A stretch of DNA of 61,968 nucleotides from Hyphomicrobiales bacterium (GTDB lineage Bacteria > Pseudomonadota > Alphaproteobacteria > Rhizobiales > Xanthobacteraceae). The stretch is from contig WHTM01000030.1 of the NCBI GenBank assembly GCA_009377755.1, positions 1 to 61,968 on the forward strand. The letters run 5' to 3'. A program made the translations under genes and the position numbers. Positions 26,311-35,436 of the stretch are shown one piece after another. Below the pieces are notes generated by a model. It was given only the letters and a program-made list of their open reading frames with translations, made no database searches and was not told the origin of the DNA. Within the stretch, counting starts at the first letter, position 1; the number at the start of each line of letters is the position of its first letter.

Positions 26311-27297
26311 TCAATTCGGCTTGTCGAGCCGGCCGCCGGCCGCGATCTTGCCGAACGCGCGGCGCTCCGCCTCGATGAGCGCCTTGGATTCGGCAGGTCC
26401 CGTCACCTTGAGCGTGTAGCCGACGTCGTTGAGACGCTTGACCAGGGCGGCATCGGATTGAAGCTGCGAGAATACGCCCGCCAGCTTATTGACGATCGCC
26501 GGCGGCGTGGCGGCCGGGGCCACGAATCCGAACCAGGGCGACCCCGTCAGCTCGGGCAGCCCGGCTTCCGCGACGGTCGGTACATTCGGGAAATCAGGCG
26601 CGCGTTTGTCCTCCAATGTCGCCAGCGCGACCAGGCGGCCGGCGGCCAGATGCTCCTTGGTGGCGGCAGGCACCAAGATCATGGCGTCCAGCCGGCCGGC
26701 GAGCAGATCGACAATGGCCGGCGCGCCACCGGTATAGGGAACCGCGATGATATTGATCCCGGCGCGCTGCCTGAGCAGTTCCAGGCTGATGTGAAACTCG
26801 GCACCAATCCCTTGAATCCCGAACGTGATCTTTCCGGGATTGCTTTTGGCGTAAGCCACAAACTCCTGCACCGTCTTGGCCGGAAACGACGACCGCACGA
26901 TCAGCAAGGCCGGCGCCCACGTCATGATCGCGACCGGAGCGAAATCGCGCCCCGGGTCGAAGTCGAGCTTCAGCTTCAGGTGCTGTTGGATCGTGAGCGG
27001 GGGTTTCGCCGTATACAGGATCGTATAGCCGTCGGGCGCCGCCTTCGACACCAGCGCGGCGCCGATCCGGCCGCCGGCGCCGGGCTTGTTTTCGACGACG
27101 ACAGGCTGGCCCAGAAGCTTCTCGGCGGCCTGGGCGATCAGTCGGCACGCGACATCGGTCCCGCCACCGGGGCTCTGCGGCACGATCACCCGGATGGGTT
27201 TCGACGGATAGGCCGCCGCGTCTTCGGCCCTTGCGGATGTCGCCAAGCCTAGCGCCAGGAGCGTCATAACCAGAAGACGCGAGGATGCGTTGCGCAT
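26311..27297 (-). CDS. Tripartite tricarboxylate transporter receptor (Bug family)
   Basis: The 328-residue receptor has a signal peptide (MRNASSRLLVMTLLALG.., cut near ARA-ED) and all Bug hallmarks: YPSKPIRVIVPQSPGGGTD, VVENKPGAGGRIGA, FPNVPTVAEAGLPEL. ATG 27297 follows GGGAGGG. No tctAB genes are near. It is divergent from a MarR-type gene 131 bases away, an arrangement typical of a regulator and its target. The ligand may be an aromatic or other carboxylate, judging only from its neighbours. Confidence 0.9.
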   Translation of the reverse strand: MRNASSRLLVMTLLALGLATSARAEDAAAYPSKPIRVIVPQSPGGGTDVACRLIAQAAEKLLGQPVVVENKPGAGGRIGAALVSKAAPDGYTILYTAKPPLTIQQHLKLKLDFDPGRDFAPVAIMTWAPALLIVRSSFPAKTVQEFVAYAKSNPGKITFGIQGIGAEFHISLELLRQRAGINIIAVPYTGGAPAIVDLLAGRLDAMILVPAATKEHLAAGRLVALATLEDKRAPDFPNVPTVAEAGLPELTGSPWFGFVAPAATPPAIVNKLAGVFSQLQSDAALVKRLNDVGYTLKVTGPAESKALIEAERRAFGKIAAGGRLDKPN

Positions 27298-27397
27298 GAC
27301 GGCCCTCCCCGATGATCGCTTCCCGCGCGTGACCGAGGTGAAGCGCGTCTGAAAACTGTCGGCTGGGTGTTGACTGTCACATCCGATCATTGGAAAG

Positions 27398-27407
27398 TCA
27401 ACGTTGA
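27398..27407. promoter_or_regulatory. Candidate MarR operator dyad
   Basis: TCAACGTTGA is a perfect 10-bp palindrome, extendable to 16 bases with one mismatched pair (AAGTCAACGTTGATTT). It lies in the gap between the divergent Bug and MarR genes, 21 bases before the MarR ATG. MarR proteins bind such dyads over their own promoters. Confidence 0.45.
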
Positions 27408-27428
27408 TTTGACAATGAACTGCTCAGA

Positions 27429-27959
27429 ATGACCAGAGCCGCAACGTCTCGCGCACCTGTCGCCCCGCAGCAGCCGCGGGACCGGCGTTTCCCCTACTGG
27501 TTCGCGAGGATCAGCCGCGCCCTGTCGCAACACCTCCTACTCCAAGTTGAAGCGGAGTTCGGGCTGAACCTCGCGGAGTACCGCGTTCTGAACACGCTTG
27601 CGGACCTCGACTCGACGTCGATTCGGGACATCGCGGCCGACGCATCGCTCGACAAGGCCCAGGTCACACGCGCGGTTGCCGATCTCACCACGCGCGGCCT
27701 GGTGATCCAGGTGGTCGACGGACGCGACCGGCGCCTGCGTGTGGTGACGCTGACGACGGCGGGAAGGACCCTGATCGCCGCGACGGTGCCGTTCGTAACG
27801 GCGCGGCAGCAACGTCTCGAGCAGCGGCTCACTGCGGCGGAGCGGCGCGTTCTGTGGAAGGCCCTTGCGGCATTGTCGGACGAGGCGGAACGCATGCTGA
27901 AGGATGCGGCGCGCGTCACCGATCGCCGCAGACGCCACACGAATGACGAGCCCCGCTAA
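27429..27959 (+). CDS. MarR-family transcriptional regulator
   Basis: The 176-residue protein has the MarR winged helix-turn-helix: FGLNLAEYRVLNTLADL, then IRDIAADASLDKAQVTRAVADL, and the wing VVDGRDRRLRVVTLT. MarR proteins are dimeric repressors usually relieved by aromatic acids or phenols. It is divergent from a Bug receptor and 54 bases upstream of an arylsulfotransferase-family gene, both candidate targets. Confidence 0.9.
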   Translation: MTRAATSRAPVAPQQPRDRRFPYWFARISRALSQHLLLQVEAEFGLNLAEYRVLNTLADLDSTSIRDIAADASLDKAQVTRAVADLTTRGLVIQVVDGRDRRLRVVTLTTAGRTLIAATVPFVTARQQRLEQRLTAAERRVLWKALAALSDEAERMLKDAARVTDRRRRHTNDEPR

Positions 27960-28013
27960 CGCCGAAGAGTCGAGAGAGCATACCGTCCTCATACGACCGG
28001 GAAGGAAAGCGCA

Positions 28014-29084
28014 ATGCGCCATCGCGACTTCGGACGCTACATCTGCGACCCGCATCGGGCGACGCCCGGATACACGCTGTTTTCGCCGCTGCAAGGCAAG
28101 GCGACCTATTTGATCGGCCTGCGCGGCGACGTCGTGCACCAGTGGTCGCATCCGCTGACGGTCGGCACCTACGCCTATCTGCTCGACAACGGCAATCTGC
28201 TCTGGTCGGGCCGGCTTCCCGAGGGGCCGAAGCACATGGGCGGCCTTGGCGGCCTGTTGCGCGAGTACGACTGGAGCGGCAACGTCGTCTGGGAACACCG
28301 GCATGTCGGGCAGCATCACGACTTCCGCCGCCTGCCGAGCGGCAACACGATCTACCTCGCCTGGGAGGTCGTGCCGCCGGAGATCGCGCAGCGCATTCCC
28401 GGCGGCATTCCCGGCACGCAGCATGCCGACGGATGCATGTACGGCGACTATATCCACGAGATCACGCCGTCCGGCGAAGTGGTGTGGGAATGGCACGCCT
28501 GCCGCGACATGCGGGTCGAGAAATACGCGCTGAGCCCGAGCCAGAACCGCGACGAGTTTGCGCACGCCAACGCCATCTCGCCGCTGCCCAACGGCGACAT
28601 CTACATCAGCTTCCGCCGGCTCAACATGATCGGCCTGATCGACCGCCAGTCCCGTGCGATGAAATGGGAGCACCGCGACGACCGCTGGGGCATGCAGCAC
28701 GATTGCGAACCGCTCGCCAACGGCAACATCACGCTGTTCGCCAACGGCACCAACATCACCGGCAACCCGTTCTCGCGCGCCGTCGAGCTCGACCCGCGGA
28801 CAGGCAAAACTGTGTGGGAGTATCGCGGGAAGCCGTCATACACGTTCTTCAGTCCGCATATCAGCGGCGTGCAACGGCTGGCGACCGGCAACACGCTCAT
28901 CTGCGAAGGACAATGGGGACGCCTGTTCGAAGTGACACCCGAAGGTGAGATCGTCTGGGAATACGTCAGCGCGTTCATGGGTCCCGATCGCAATGGCGAT
29001 CCCTCCAACGAGGTTTTCCGCGCCTATCGCTATGCCGCCGATTCGCCACAGATCGGTAACCGGATGAAGTCGATCTACGCGTAG
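28014..29084 (+). CDS. Arylsulfotransferase (ASST)-family protein
   Basis: The 356-residue protein has beta-propeller repeats typical of the ASST family: GYTLFSPLQGKATYLIGLRGDVVHQW, ITPSGEVVWEWHA and VTPEGEIVWEY. Known ASST enzymes transfer sulfate between phenols through a histidine; candidate histidines occur in VGQHHDF, YIHEIT and FAHANAI. No signal peptide is seen, unlike periplasmic AssT, so this is a cytoplasmic relative and catalysis is not assured. GGAAGGAAAG precedes the ATG. Confidence 0.8.
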   Translation: MRHRDFGRYICDPHRATPGYTLFSPLQGKATYLIGLRGDVVHQWSHPLTVGTYAYLLDNGNLLWSGRLPEGPKHMGGLGGLLREYDWSGNVVWEHRHVGQHHDFRRLPSGNTIYLAWEVVPPEIAQRIPGGIPGTQHADGCMYGDYIHEITPSGEVVWEWHACRDMRVEKYALSPSQNRDEFAHANAISPLPNGDIYISFRRLNMIGLIDRQSRAMKWEHRDDRWGMQHDCEPLANGNITLFANGTNITGNPFSRAVELDPRTGKTVWEYRGKPSYTFFSPHISGVQRLATGNTLICEGQWGRLFEVTPEGEIVWEYVSAFMGPDRNGDPSNEVFRAYRYAADSPQIGNRMKSIYA

Positions 29085-29408
29085 CCGGCTGTGCGCGCCG
29101 CCGGCGTCCGACCGCCCTCTCGCTGACCATCGTGGGCGACATCCCTCCCCCGGTGTTGGGCTGTGGCTGATCGCAAATCCGGGTGCCTTGCATTCCAAAC
29201 ATGCAATTGACGGCGCTCGAATTTGCGAACGAGATCATGTCTCTCATATCAGCGGCCGCAAACACTGACTCGTCATGCCCCGTGCAGCGGGGCATCCAGT
29301 AGGCGCAAGCGCCTACTGGATCGCTTGCCTTCGCGGGCGATGACACCGATAGGTCGCGAATGGCTGCCGTTGGGATCACACGGCAAACAAGCCGAACGGG
29401 AGGAAAGC
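29085..29408. other. Gap holding a palindromic repeat
   Basis: A repeat of the GTCATG family fills 29272-29344 (GTCATGCCCCGTGCAGCGGG at the left, GCGGGCGATGAC at the right, with the inner arms AGTAGGCGC/GCGCCTACT). The rest shows no gene. Confidence 0.6.
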
Positions 29409-30803
29409 ATGACAATCCCCGCCAGACACCTGTATTGCGGCGACACCGGTCGATGGCTCGCGCCGCCACCGAGTTCGAAGATCAATCGTGCATTGGCCGT
29501 CGTTGCCGGAATCGTTTTGCTCGGATCGGCGTCGGTCACGCGAGCCGAGGTTCCGAAGAAGCCCGTGATCGAAGGGCCGATCACCGGTCCCGGCGAGATG
29601 CATCCCGGCATGCGGTTTGGGCCGGACGGGACCAATCCGGACGACTTCGGCTACCTCGCCGAGGAGTACTTCGCGTCCGGCACGGCCGGCCCGGCGAATA
29701 CGCCCTACAAGGTGCGCGTCCTCGTCCGCCGCCCAGCGGTTCGGACGGTGGCGATGAATCGCGCGAAGCAAGCGAATGTCGTCGTCTACGAGCCCACGCA
29801 TCGCGGCGGCAACGCCCTGATCTTTCAGTTCGCGCGTTACGGGATTCTCCAGCACGGATACATCGGGATGACGGTCAGTGCGCGCGCCATCAATCTGGTG
29901 AACCCGACGACGCCGACGGCCGGATTAAAGCAGTTCAATCCGGACCGCTACGGCAGCCTGCAGGTGACCGACGATCAAACCAACGACATCCTGGCGCAAA
30001 TTGCCTGGATGACTAAGAACCGGGATCGTCACAGCCCGTTGCGCGGAACGGTCGGAAAGATCTCCATGATCATGGGCGGCACCTCCGATTCCTCGGGAGC
30101 GACACGCAACTACATGGCAAACGGACACCCGACCTTCCGGCGGCCCGGCGGCGGCCCGATCATCGATGGCTTCTTTGTCTCGGCCACACTGGGAACGTCG
30201 CCGGTCGAGATGACGGACGTTCCCACCATCCAGATGCCGACCCAGTCCGAGCTCAACAGCAGCAACGCCTGGCGGCGCCCCGACAGTGACACGCCCGCGA
30301 ATCGCTTCCGCATCTACGAGGTCGCGGGCATGTCCCACAACGACTCGCGCGATCAGCCGGCATCGGTCTTTCCCGGCTGCGCGGAACCGCTCAGCCGATT
30401 TCCATACGGCGCGATGACGTTCGTGGGTCTGAACTGGGTGGTCAAGTGGGCGGTGTTCGGCACCACCCCGCCGCACGCGCATCCGGTCGAAGTCGACGCC
30501 GGACCGCCGCGCCAGCTCGTGCTCGACAACCTCGGCAACGTGAAGGGCGGCGTCCGCACGCCGCATCTCGACGTTCCGGTCTATCGCTACGTCATCCCGA
30601 ACACGGGCCCCGGGCTGTGCAGCCAGACGGGGCGGCAGGAGAAGCTCTCGGCACAGGTGCTCCGCTCGCTGTATCCCACCAAGTGGCACTACCAGGCGAA
30701 GTTCTTGCTGAGCCTGACCGCGCTGACGGTGAAGGGATTCTGGCCGAAGGAATATGCGAAGCGCTACGCGATCGAGGATATGCTCGAGTTCAGCTACCAG
30801 TAA
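29409..30803 (+). CDS. Secreted alpha/beta-hydrolase domain protein (PF20091 type)
   Basis: The 464-residue protein has a long signal peptide (hydrophobic segment INRALAVVAGIVLLGSASV, cut near TRA-EV). It shows features of the 'alpha/beta hydrolase domain-containing' family: EEYFASGTA, RGGNALIFQFARYGIL, SMIMGGTSDSSGATRNYM and the late block YEVAGMSHNDSRDQP, whose His may be catalytic. GGTSDSSGA could be the nucleophile elbow. ATG 29409 follows GGGAGG. It lies after the ASST-family gene on the same strand. The substrate is unknown. Confidence 0.7.
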   Translation: MTIPARHLYCGDTGRWLAPPPSSKINRALAVVAGIVLLGSASVTRAEVPKKPVIEGPITGPGEMHPGMRFGPDGTNPDDFGYLAEEYFASGTAGPANTPYKVRVLVRRPAVRTVAMNRAKQANVVVYEPTHRGGNALIFQFARYGILQHGYIGMTVSARAINLVNPTTPTAGLKQFNPDRYGSLQVTDDQTNDILAQIAWMTKNRDRHSPLRGTVGKISMIMGGTSDSSGATRNYMANGHPTFRRPGGGPIIDGFFVSATLGTSPVEMTDVPTIQMPTQSELNSSNAWRRPDSDTPANRFRIYEVAGMSHNDSRDQPASVFPGCAEPLSRFPYGAMTFVGLNWVVKWAVFGTTPPHAHPVEVDAGPPRQLVLDNLGNVKGGVRTPHLDVPVYRYVIPNTGPGLCSQTGRQEKLSAQVLRSLYPTKWHYQAKFLLSLTALTVKGFWPKEYAKRYAIEDMLEFSYQ

Positions 30804-30826
30804 ATCAGGCGATGCACCGGCACAGC

Positions 30827-30862
30827 GAGCGGAAGGCAGTCCGGCCCTCCGCTCGTTTTGTT
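30827..30862 (+). terminator. Rho-independent terminator
   Basis: GAGCGGAAGG and CCCTCCGCTC form a 10-bp stem with one mismatch around an 8-base loop, followed by GTTTTGTT. It lies 24 bases after the stop of the hydrolase gene. Confidence 0.6.
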
Positions 30863-30911
30863 CCGGCCGGTTGCTTCAACAGCGAAACGGGTGCCGTGCT
30901 ATGATGGTGCC

Positions 30912-31592
30912 ATGACGATCACTGTTGAATCCGATGCTGCGGCGCGCCTCGGCCGCGTGCGGGGCGAGATCGCGCAAACCTGCCGCGAGGCGAATCGCGA
31001 TCCGGCCTCGGTGACCCTAGTCGCGGTGTCCAAGACCTTTGCCGCCGAGGCGATCCGGCCGGTCATCGCTGCCGGGCAGCGGGTGTTCGGCGAGAATCGG
31101 GTGCAGGAGGCGCAGGCCAAGTGGCCGGCGCTGCGCGCCGCGCATCCAGACCTCGAACTGCACCTGATCGGGCCGCTGCAATCGAACAAGGCCCGCGACG
31201 CCGTTGCGATGTTCGACGCCGTCCATTCGGTCGACCGGGCGAGCCTGTGCGCGGCGCTCGCCAAGGAGATCGCCCGGCAGGGGCGTTCACCGCTCCTGTT
31301 CGTCGAGATCAACACCGGTGCCGAGCCGCAGAAGGCCGGCGTCCTGCCGGACGACGCGGACGGGTTCCTGGCCGCGTGCCGGGAGACCTATGGCCTCACG
31401 ATCCGCGGACTGATGTGTATCCCCCCGCTGGAGGAGGCGCCGGCTCCGCATTTTGCGCTGACCGCCAAGATCGCCCGGCGAAATGGGCTGGAGCTTCTGT
31501 CTATGGGGATGAGCGCGGATTTCGAGACGGCGATCGCCTTCGGTGCGACACATATCAGAGTCGGGACGGCGATTTTCGGGCACCGCAGCTAG
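30912..31592 (+). CDS. PLP homeostasis protein (YggS/PLPBP family)
   Basis: A 226-residue fold-type III pyridoxal phosphate-binding protein. The PLP lysine is Lys41 in LVAVSKTF. Other signatures are RVFGENRVQEA, LHLIGPLQSNK, the phosphate-binding LLSMGMSADFETAIAFGATHIRVGTAIFG. The family buffers PLP and has no known catalytic reaction. ATG 30912 gives the usual length. Its TAG overlaps the stop of the convergent L,D-transpeptidase gene by four bases (CTAG). Confidence 0.95.
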   Translation: MTITVESDAAARLGRVRGEIAQTCREANRDPASVTLVAVSKTFAAEAIRPVIAAGQRVFGENRVQEAQAKWPALRAAHPDLELHLIGPLQSNKARDAVAMFDAVHSVDRASLCAALAKEIARQGRSPLLFVEINTGAEPQKAGVLPDDADGFLAACRETYGLTIRGLMCIPPLEEAPAPHFALTAKIARRNGLELLSMGMSADFETAIAFGATHIRVGTAIFGHRS

Positions 31593-32134
31593 AAGCGAAC
31601 TATGATTCGCGTCTTCGGGCTCATCTTCGCCAGCAGGCGGAGGAGCGGTCTCGTGTCGGCAGCGACGCAGCCGGCGGTAGGCCCCCGATCGGACCGGGCT
31701 ACGTGCAGGAATACGGCACTGCCCCGGCCGGGGATCCGTGGCCGGGCATTGTGGTCGATCTCAACGATCAGGTCGTACAGGTGGTCGTCCCGCCACAGGC
31801 GATCGCCAGCCGCCCCGGGCCGCATCCGGATCGGGCGATTGTAGCGGCGGTCGCCCGGATCCTCACACCAGGCGTCATGTGGCCGGATCGGCCGCAGCGG
31901 CAGCCGTGTCCTGGGTCGCGGAAGCCGGTCGGCGCGCCACCACAGACGGATCGGACGGAAGGTGCCGCGCGGCGTTGCGCCGTCGCCTTCCCGCTTGTTC
32001 GCGAGGATGCCCATGCGCCCGAGCGTTACCGCAATCCGCGCCGAACCGGCGGTCAACCAGCCTTGGGCGTGGCGTCCGGGCCGGCTGCGCACGCACACCA
32101 TCGGGTGAGTTTGGGTCACGATCCCGTGCTTCAT
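31589..32134 (-). CDS. L,D-transpeptidase (YkuD domain)
   Basis: The 181-residue YkuD-domain protein has the active-site block FLHVARSDRGPTAGCVA, with catalytic cysteine near residue 158 and the histidine in FLH. L,D-transpeptidases make 3-3 crosslinks in peptidoglycan or attach proteins to it. No signal peptide is evident from ATG 32134 (MKHGIVTQ), which follows GGAG; this fits short alphaproteobacterial versions. It is convergent with yggS and divergent from a CenR-like envelope regulator. Confidence 0.88.
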   Translation of the reverse strand: MKHGIVTQTHPMVCVRSRPGRHAQGWLTAGSARIAVTLGRMGILANKREGDGATPRGTFRPIRLWWRADRLPRPRTRLPLRPIRPHDAWCEDPGDRRYNRPIRMRPGAAGDRLWRDDHLYDLIVEIDHNARPRIPGRGSAVFLHVARSDRGPTAGCVAADTRPLLRLLAKMSPKTRIIVRF

Positions 32135-32247
32135 CGCTTCTCCACATGGCCACCGCCGCCCGACGGGAACTGCCGCTTGCGCTTTGCGCCCCGAATGCTC
32201 TACTTCGCCTAGCACAATGAGGCGAGGGGCCCGGTTGGCCGTCATCG

Positions 32248-32934
32248 ATGGCGAACGTACGTAAGATTCTGATCGTAGACGACGATGCCGAGTTGCGCGA
32301 CGCCCTGGTCGAGCAGCTTGCCCTGCACGACGAATTCGAGGCGCTGGCGGTCGATAGCGCCGCCAAAGCGGTCGCCACCGCCAAGGCCGGCCAGATCGAC
32401 CTCGTCATCATGGATGTCGGACTGCCCGATGTGGACGGCCGCGAAACTGTCCGCATCCTGCGCAAGAACGGCTTCAAGGCGCCGATCATCATGCTGACCG
32501 GCCACGACACCGATTCGGACACGATCCTCGGCCTGGAATCCGGCGCCAACGACTACGTCGCCAAGCCGTTCCGCTTCGCCGTGCTGCTGGCGCGGATCCG
32601 CGCGCAGCTGCGTCAGCATGAGGCGAGCGAGGACGCGATCTTCAATATCGGCCCCTATACGTTCCGCCCGAGCTCGCGGCTGCTTCTCAACCCGAAAGGC
32701 AGCAAGGTGCGGCTGACCGAGAAGGAGACGGCGATCCTGCGCTATCTCTACCGTGCCGGGCAGCGGCCGGTGTCGCGCGACACGCTGCTGCAGGAGGTGT
32801 GGGGGTACAATTCCGGCGTCACCACCCACACGCTTGAGACTCACATCTACCGTCTGCGCCAGAAGGTCGAGAGGGATGCCGCCAATCCGGCGATACTCGT
32901 GACGGAGGCCGGCGGGTATCGGTTGGTGCCTTAG
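32248..32934 (+). CDS. cenR: OmpR-class response regulator, CenR-like
   Basis: The 228-residue protein has a receiver domain with acidic pair Asp11-Asp12, phospho-acceptor Asp56 (VIMDVGLPD) and Lys in YVAKPF. An OmpR winged helix follows (LTEKETAILRYLYRAG..HTLETHIYRLRQK). The sequence and the neighbouring L,D-transpeptidase resemble CenR, the essential cell-envelope regulator of Caulobacter and Rhodobacter; this orthology is from memory of the family, not from a search. No histidine kinase is adjacent. The gene symbol is tentative; the response-regulator call is secure. Confidence 0.88.
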   Translation: MANVRKILIVDDDAELRDALVEQLALHDEFEALAVDSAAKAVATAKAGQIDLVIMDVGLPDVDGRETVRILRKNGFKAPIIMLTGHDTDSDTILGLESGANDYVAKPFRFAVLLARIRAQLRQHEASEDAIFNIGPYTFRPSSRLLLNPKGSKVRLTEKETAILRYLYRAGQRPVSRDTLLQEVWGYNSGVTTHTLETHIYRLRQKVERDAANPAILVTEAGGYRLVP

Positions 32935-32967
32935 AGCGCGGGCAGGTGCAGTCGATGATCCTTTAGT

Positions 32968-33102
32968 GTCATGGCCGGACTTGTCCCGGCTATCCACGTC
33001 TTTCTTGCAGTGCGTTCGCAAAAGCAGACGTGGATGCCTGGCACAAGGCATGTGCTCGGGCCGGCAGAAGGCCGGACCCGAGTGCCGGGCATGACGACGT
33101 GA
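32968..33102. repeat. Palindromic repeat cluster (GTCATGGCCGGACTTGTCCCGG family)
   Basis: Starts GTCATGGCCGGACTTGTCCC and CATCCACGTC-like TATCCACGTCTTT, then inverted AGACGTGGATGCC, and ends CCGGGCATGACGAC. At least two hairpins are nested. It occupies most of the gap after the response regulator. Confidence 0.65.
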
Positions 33103-33148
33103 GTTGGTGGTGGGGAAACACGTCCTGAGAGCCTTGTGACCCAGGCCG

Positions 33149-33619
33149 ATGTCGATCGATGACGACATCACGTTTATGGAGCGTATCCCGCTGCTGGGGC
33201 TGCTGGGACGCGCGGCATTGCGCGTGCTCGCGATCGGATCGGAGACGCGCCAAATCAGCGCCGGCGACGTCCTGTTCGTCGCTGGCGAGCCAGCCGACGC
33301 GGGTTATGTGGTCCAGGAAGGCTCTTTCAGCTTGTTGCCGGATAGCGCCACCGGCGCCGCGCAGGAAATCACCGTCGGACGCGGCATGCTGCTCGGCGAA
33401 CTGGCGCTGATGACGGAAACGATCCGCCCCGCCACCGCCACCGCACTCGAAGCCGCGATCGTGATCCGCATCTCCCGCACGCTGTTCCTCAAGATGCTGG
33501 ACGGCTACCCGGATGCGGCGCGGCGGTTGCGCGACGGCCTGATGGTACGCTCGGAACAGTCGGCGCGCGACATCCAGGGGGTACGCGCGGCACTCGCCAA
33601 AGCCGACGGGAAGTCCTGA
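33149..33619 (+). CDS. Cyclic nucleotide-binding domain protein
   Basis: The 156-residue protein is a single cNMP-binding domain: ISAGDVLFVAGEPADAGYVVQEGSFSLL, then GMLLGELALMTETIRPATATALE. The phosphate-cassette region is close to the consensus (GELAL..RPATA). No helix-turn-helix or other effector domain is attached, so it is not a Crp-type regulator. It lies downstream of the CenR-like gene. The ligand and role are unknown. Confidence 0.85.
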   Translation: MSIDDDITFMERIPLLGLLGRAALRVLAIGSETRQISAGDVLFVAGEPADAGYVVQEGSFSLLPDSATGAAQEITVGRGMLLGELALMTETIRPATATALEAAIVIRISRTLFLKMLDGYPDAARRLRDGLMVRSEQSARDIQGVRAALAKADGKS

Positions 33620-33649
33620 AGCACCGTCGGCCGGATCACGGGGCTTGGG

Positions 33650-34465
33650 CTATATGTCCAGTGTCGCCGTCACCGGCACGTGGTCCGACGGCCGCGCCCA
33701 GCCGCGCGAATCGCGCAGCACCTTGATGCCGGTGAGCCGGTCGGCGAGCGCCGGCGCCACCCAGATGTGATCGAGCCTACGGCCCTTATCGGCGGCGGCC
33801 CAATCGGGTGCGCGATAGCTCCACCACGTATAGAGCTTGGCAGGTTCCGGCACGAAGTGGCGCAACGCGTCGAACCAGTTGCCGGTCGTCTGTACGGCAT
33901 TCAGCTTCCCGCATTCGATTGGCGTGTGCGAAACGATCCTGAGCATCTGCTTATGGCTCCAGACGTCGTGCTCGAGCGGCGCCACGTTCAGGTCGCCGAC
34001 CAGGATCGCGCGCCCATCGCGGCCGCAGCGCAGTGTCTTATCCACCTGCATTTCGTCGAGGAAGGCGAGCTTATGGGCGAACTTCGGGTTGATTTCAGGA
34101 TCCGGCAAGTCGCCGCCGGCCGGCACGTAGAAATTATGTAGCGTGATCGGATCGCGCAGGCCCGCGCGCTCGCCAAGCATGGTCGAGATGTGCCGGCAGT
34201 CAGACTTGCCGCAATACGACTGGACGTTGAACGACTCGAACGGCAGCCGCGCCAGCACCGCAACGCCGTGGTAGCCCTTCTGGCCGTTCAAGGCGATGTG
34301 CTCGTAGCCGAGGCGTCTGAACCGCTTGCGCGGAAACGCATCGTCGGGACACTTGGTCTCCTGCAGACAAAGCACGTCCGGCCGCACCGCCTTGATGAAC
34401 TTGGCGACCAGGTCGATGCGCAGGCGCACCGAGTTGATGTTCCAGGTCGTGATTTTTAATTGCAT
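33650..34465 (-). CDS. xth: Exodeoxyribonuclease III
   Basis: A base-excision-repair AP endonuclease of 271 residues with the ExoIII motifs ITTWNINSVRLR, CLQETKCPDDAFP, GYHGVAVLAR, NFYVPAGGD, LVGDLNVAP, RRLDHIWV and SDHVPV. All catalytic residues are present. ATG 34465 gives the standard start MQLKITTWN; a TTG further upstream lies in a repeat. It is the last gene of a leftward ftsK-lolA-xth series. Confidence 0.95.
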   Translation of the reverse strand: MQLKITTWNINSVRLRIDLVAKFIKAVRPDVLCLQETKCPDDAFPRKRFRRLGYEHIALNGQKGYHGVAVLARLPFESFNVQSYCGKSDCRHISTMLGERAGLRDPITLHNFYVPAGGDLPDPEINPKFAHKLAFLDEMQVDKTLRCGRDGRAILVGDLNVAPLEHDVWSHKQMLRIVSHTPIECGKLNAVQTTGNWFDALRHFVPEPAKLYTWWSYRAPDWAAADKGRRLDHIWVAPALADRLTGIKVLRDSRGWARPSDHVPVTATLDI

Positions 34466-34474
34466 TCTCTTTCT

Positions 34475-34590
34475 GTCATTCCGGCCGAGCGAAGCGAGAG
34501 CCGGAATCCATAGCCACCGCGCTCGCAATCAGCAACTATGGTCGGTGGATATGGGTCCCGGCTCGCGTTCGCTCGCTTGGCCGGGACGAC
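34475..34590. repeat. Repeat pair (CATTCCGGCCGAGCGAAGCGAG family)
   Basis: Left arm CATTCCGGCCGAGCGAAGCG, right arm TCGCTTGGCCGGGACGAC in inverted orientation, enclosing a loop with CAGCAACTATGG. It fills the xth-lolA gap. Confidence 0.6.
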
Positions 34591-34601
34591 AAGTGGATAG
34601 G

Positions 34602-35321
34602 TTACTGCAGCATCTTCTGATAATTGATGCGGAACAGGCTGGGATCGGGCCGCCGGCTGGTGTTGAGATTGTAGACCGCGACGGTGGTATCGTAGCCTTG
34701 CGGATCGGTGATGATCCACTGCTTGAGCTGCAAGTCCTTGGCATCGAACATCAGCATCAGCCGGTTGGTACCGACCAGCGGCTGCGACTCCTCGATCACC
34801 ACCGTGGCGAACGTATCGTCCGCATAGACGCCGACAATATTGGTGTCGCGCAAGAGGTCGATGCGGGGCGACAACAGGAAGCGCAGAGGCGTCTGCGACA
34901 ACGGATAGAGGTCCTGCGTCGCCAGCGTTCGGTCGCGGATCGCGACCGATTGTCCATCGGCGATGATGTCGATGGGGCTGGGCGGCGCATAGTCGAACCG
35001 CACCCGCCCGGGCTTCTGGATGTAGAATTGTCCTTTCGCCCGTTGGCCGTCCGGACCGACCTGCACGAAATCGCCAACCAGGGTCTGAATGCCCGACAGG
35101 TAAGCGCTCAGCCGGCCGACCAGCGCCTTCCGGTCCCCGTCCAGGGCCGTGGCGGCGCCGGGCCGGAAAACGCCCGATGGCTTGCCGACGTTGGCGGGGG
35201 GCTTAGGCGCGCTTTGCGCGGTGGGCTTCGGCCGCATTGGGGGCTGCGCCGATACCGCCGGCAGAGCGACCACCAATGCCGCCAGAATGGTTGCGAGGAA
35301 GGCAGTTTGGCCGACGGCCAT
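34602..35321 (-). CDS. LolA-type outer-membrane lipoprotein carrier
   Basis: The 239-residue protein has a signal peptide (cut near VSA-QP) and a 30-residue Pro/Lys linker. The LolA fold follows: YLSGIQTLVGDFVQVGPDGQRAKGQFYIQKPGRVRFDY, then DLQLKQWIITDPQGYDTTVAVYNL. LolA carries lipoproteins across the periplasm. GGAG precedes ATG 35321. It lies 115 bases downstream of ftsK, the usual order in this group. Confidence 0.92.
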   Translation of the reverse strand: MAVGQTAFLATILAALVVALPAVSAQPPMRPKPTAQSAPKPPANVGKPSGVFRPGAATALDGDRKALVGRLSAYLSGIQTLVGDFVQVGPDGQRAKGQFYIQKPGRVRFDYAPPSPIDIIADGQSVAIRDRTLATQDLYPLSQTPLRFLLSPRIDLLRDTNIVGVYADDTFATVVIEESQPLVGTNRLMLMFDAKDLQLKQWIITDPQGYDTTVAVYNLNTSRRPDPSLFRINYQKMLQ

Positions 35322-35436
35322 GTCCAGCTCCGCTTGGCGCCCAGATCGCCGCACCGACCGCACCGCTACGCCAGCGCTGTGGCGATTTCGCGGCCCGGCC
35401 GGATGACATTGCAGGTAGCCCTGCGCGGGCTGATTC

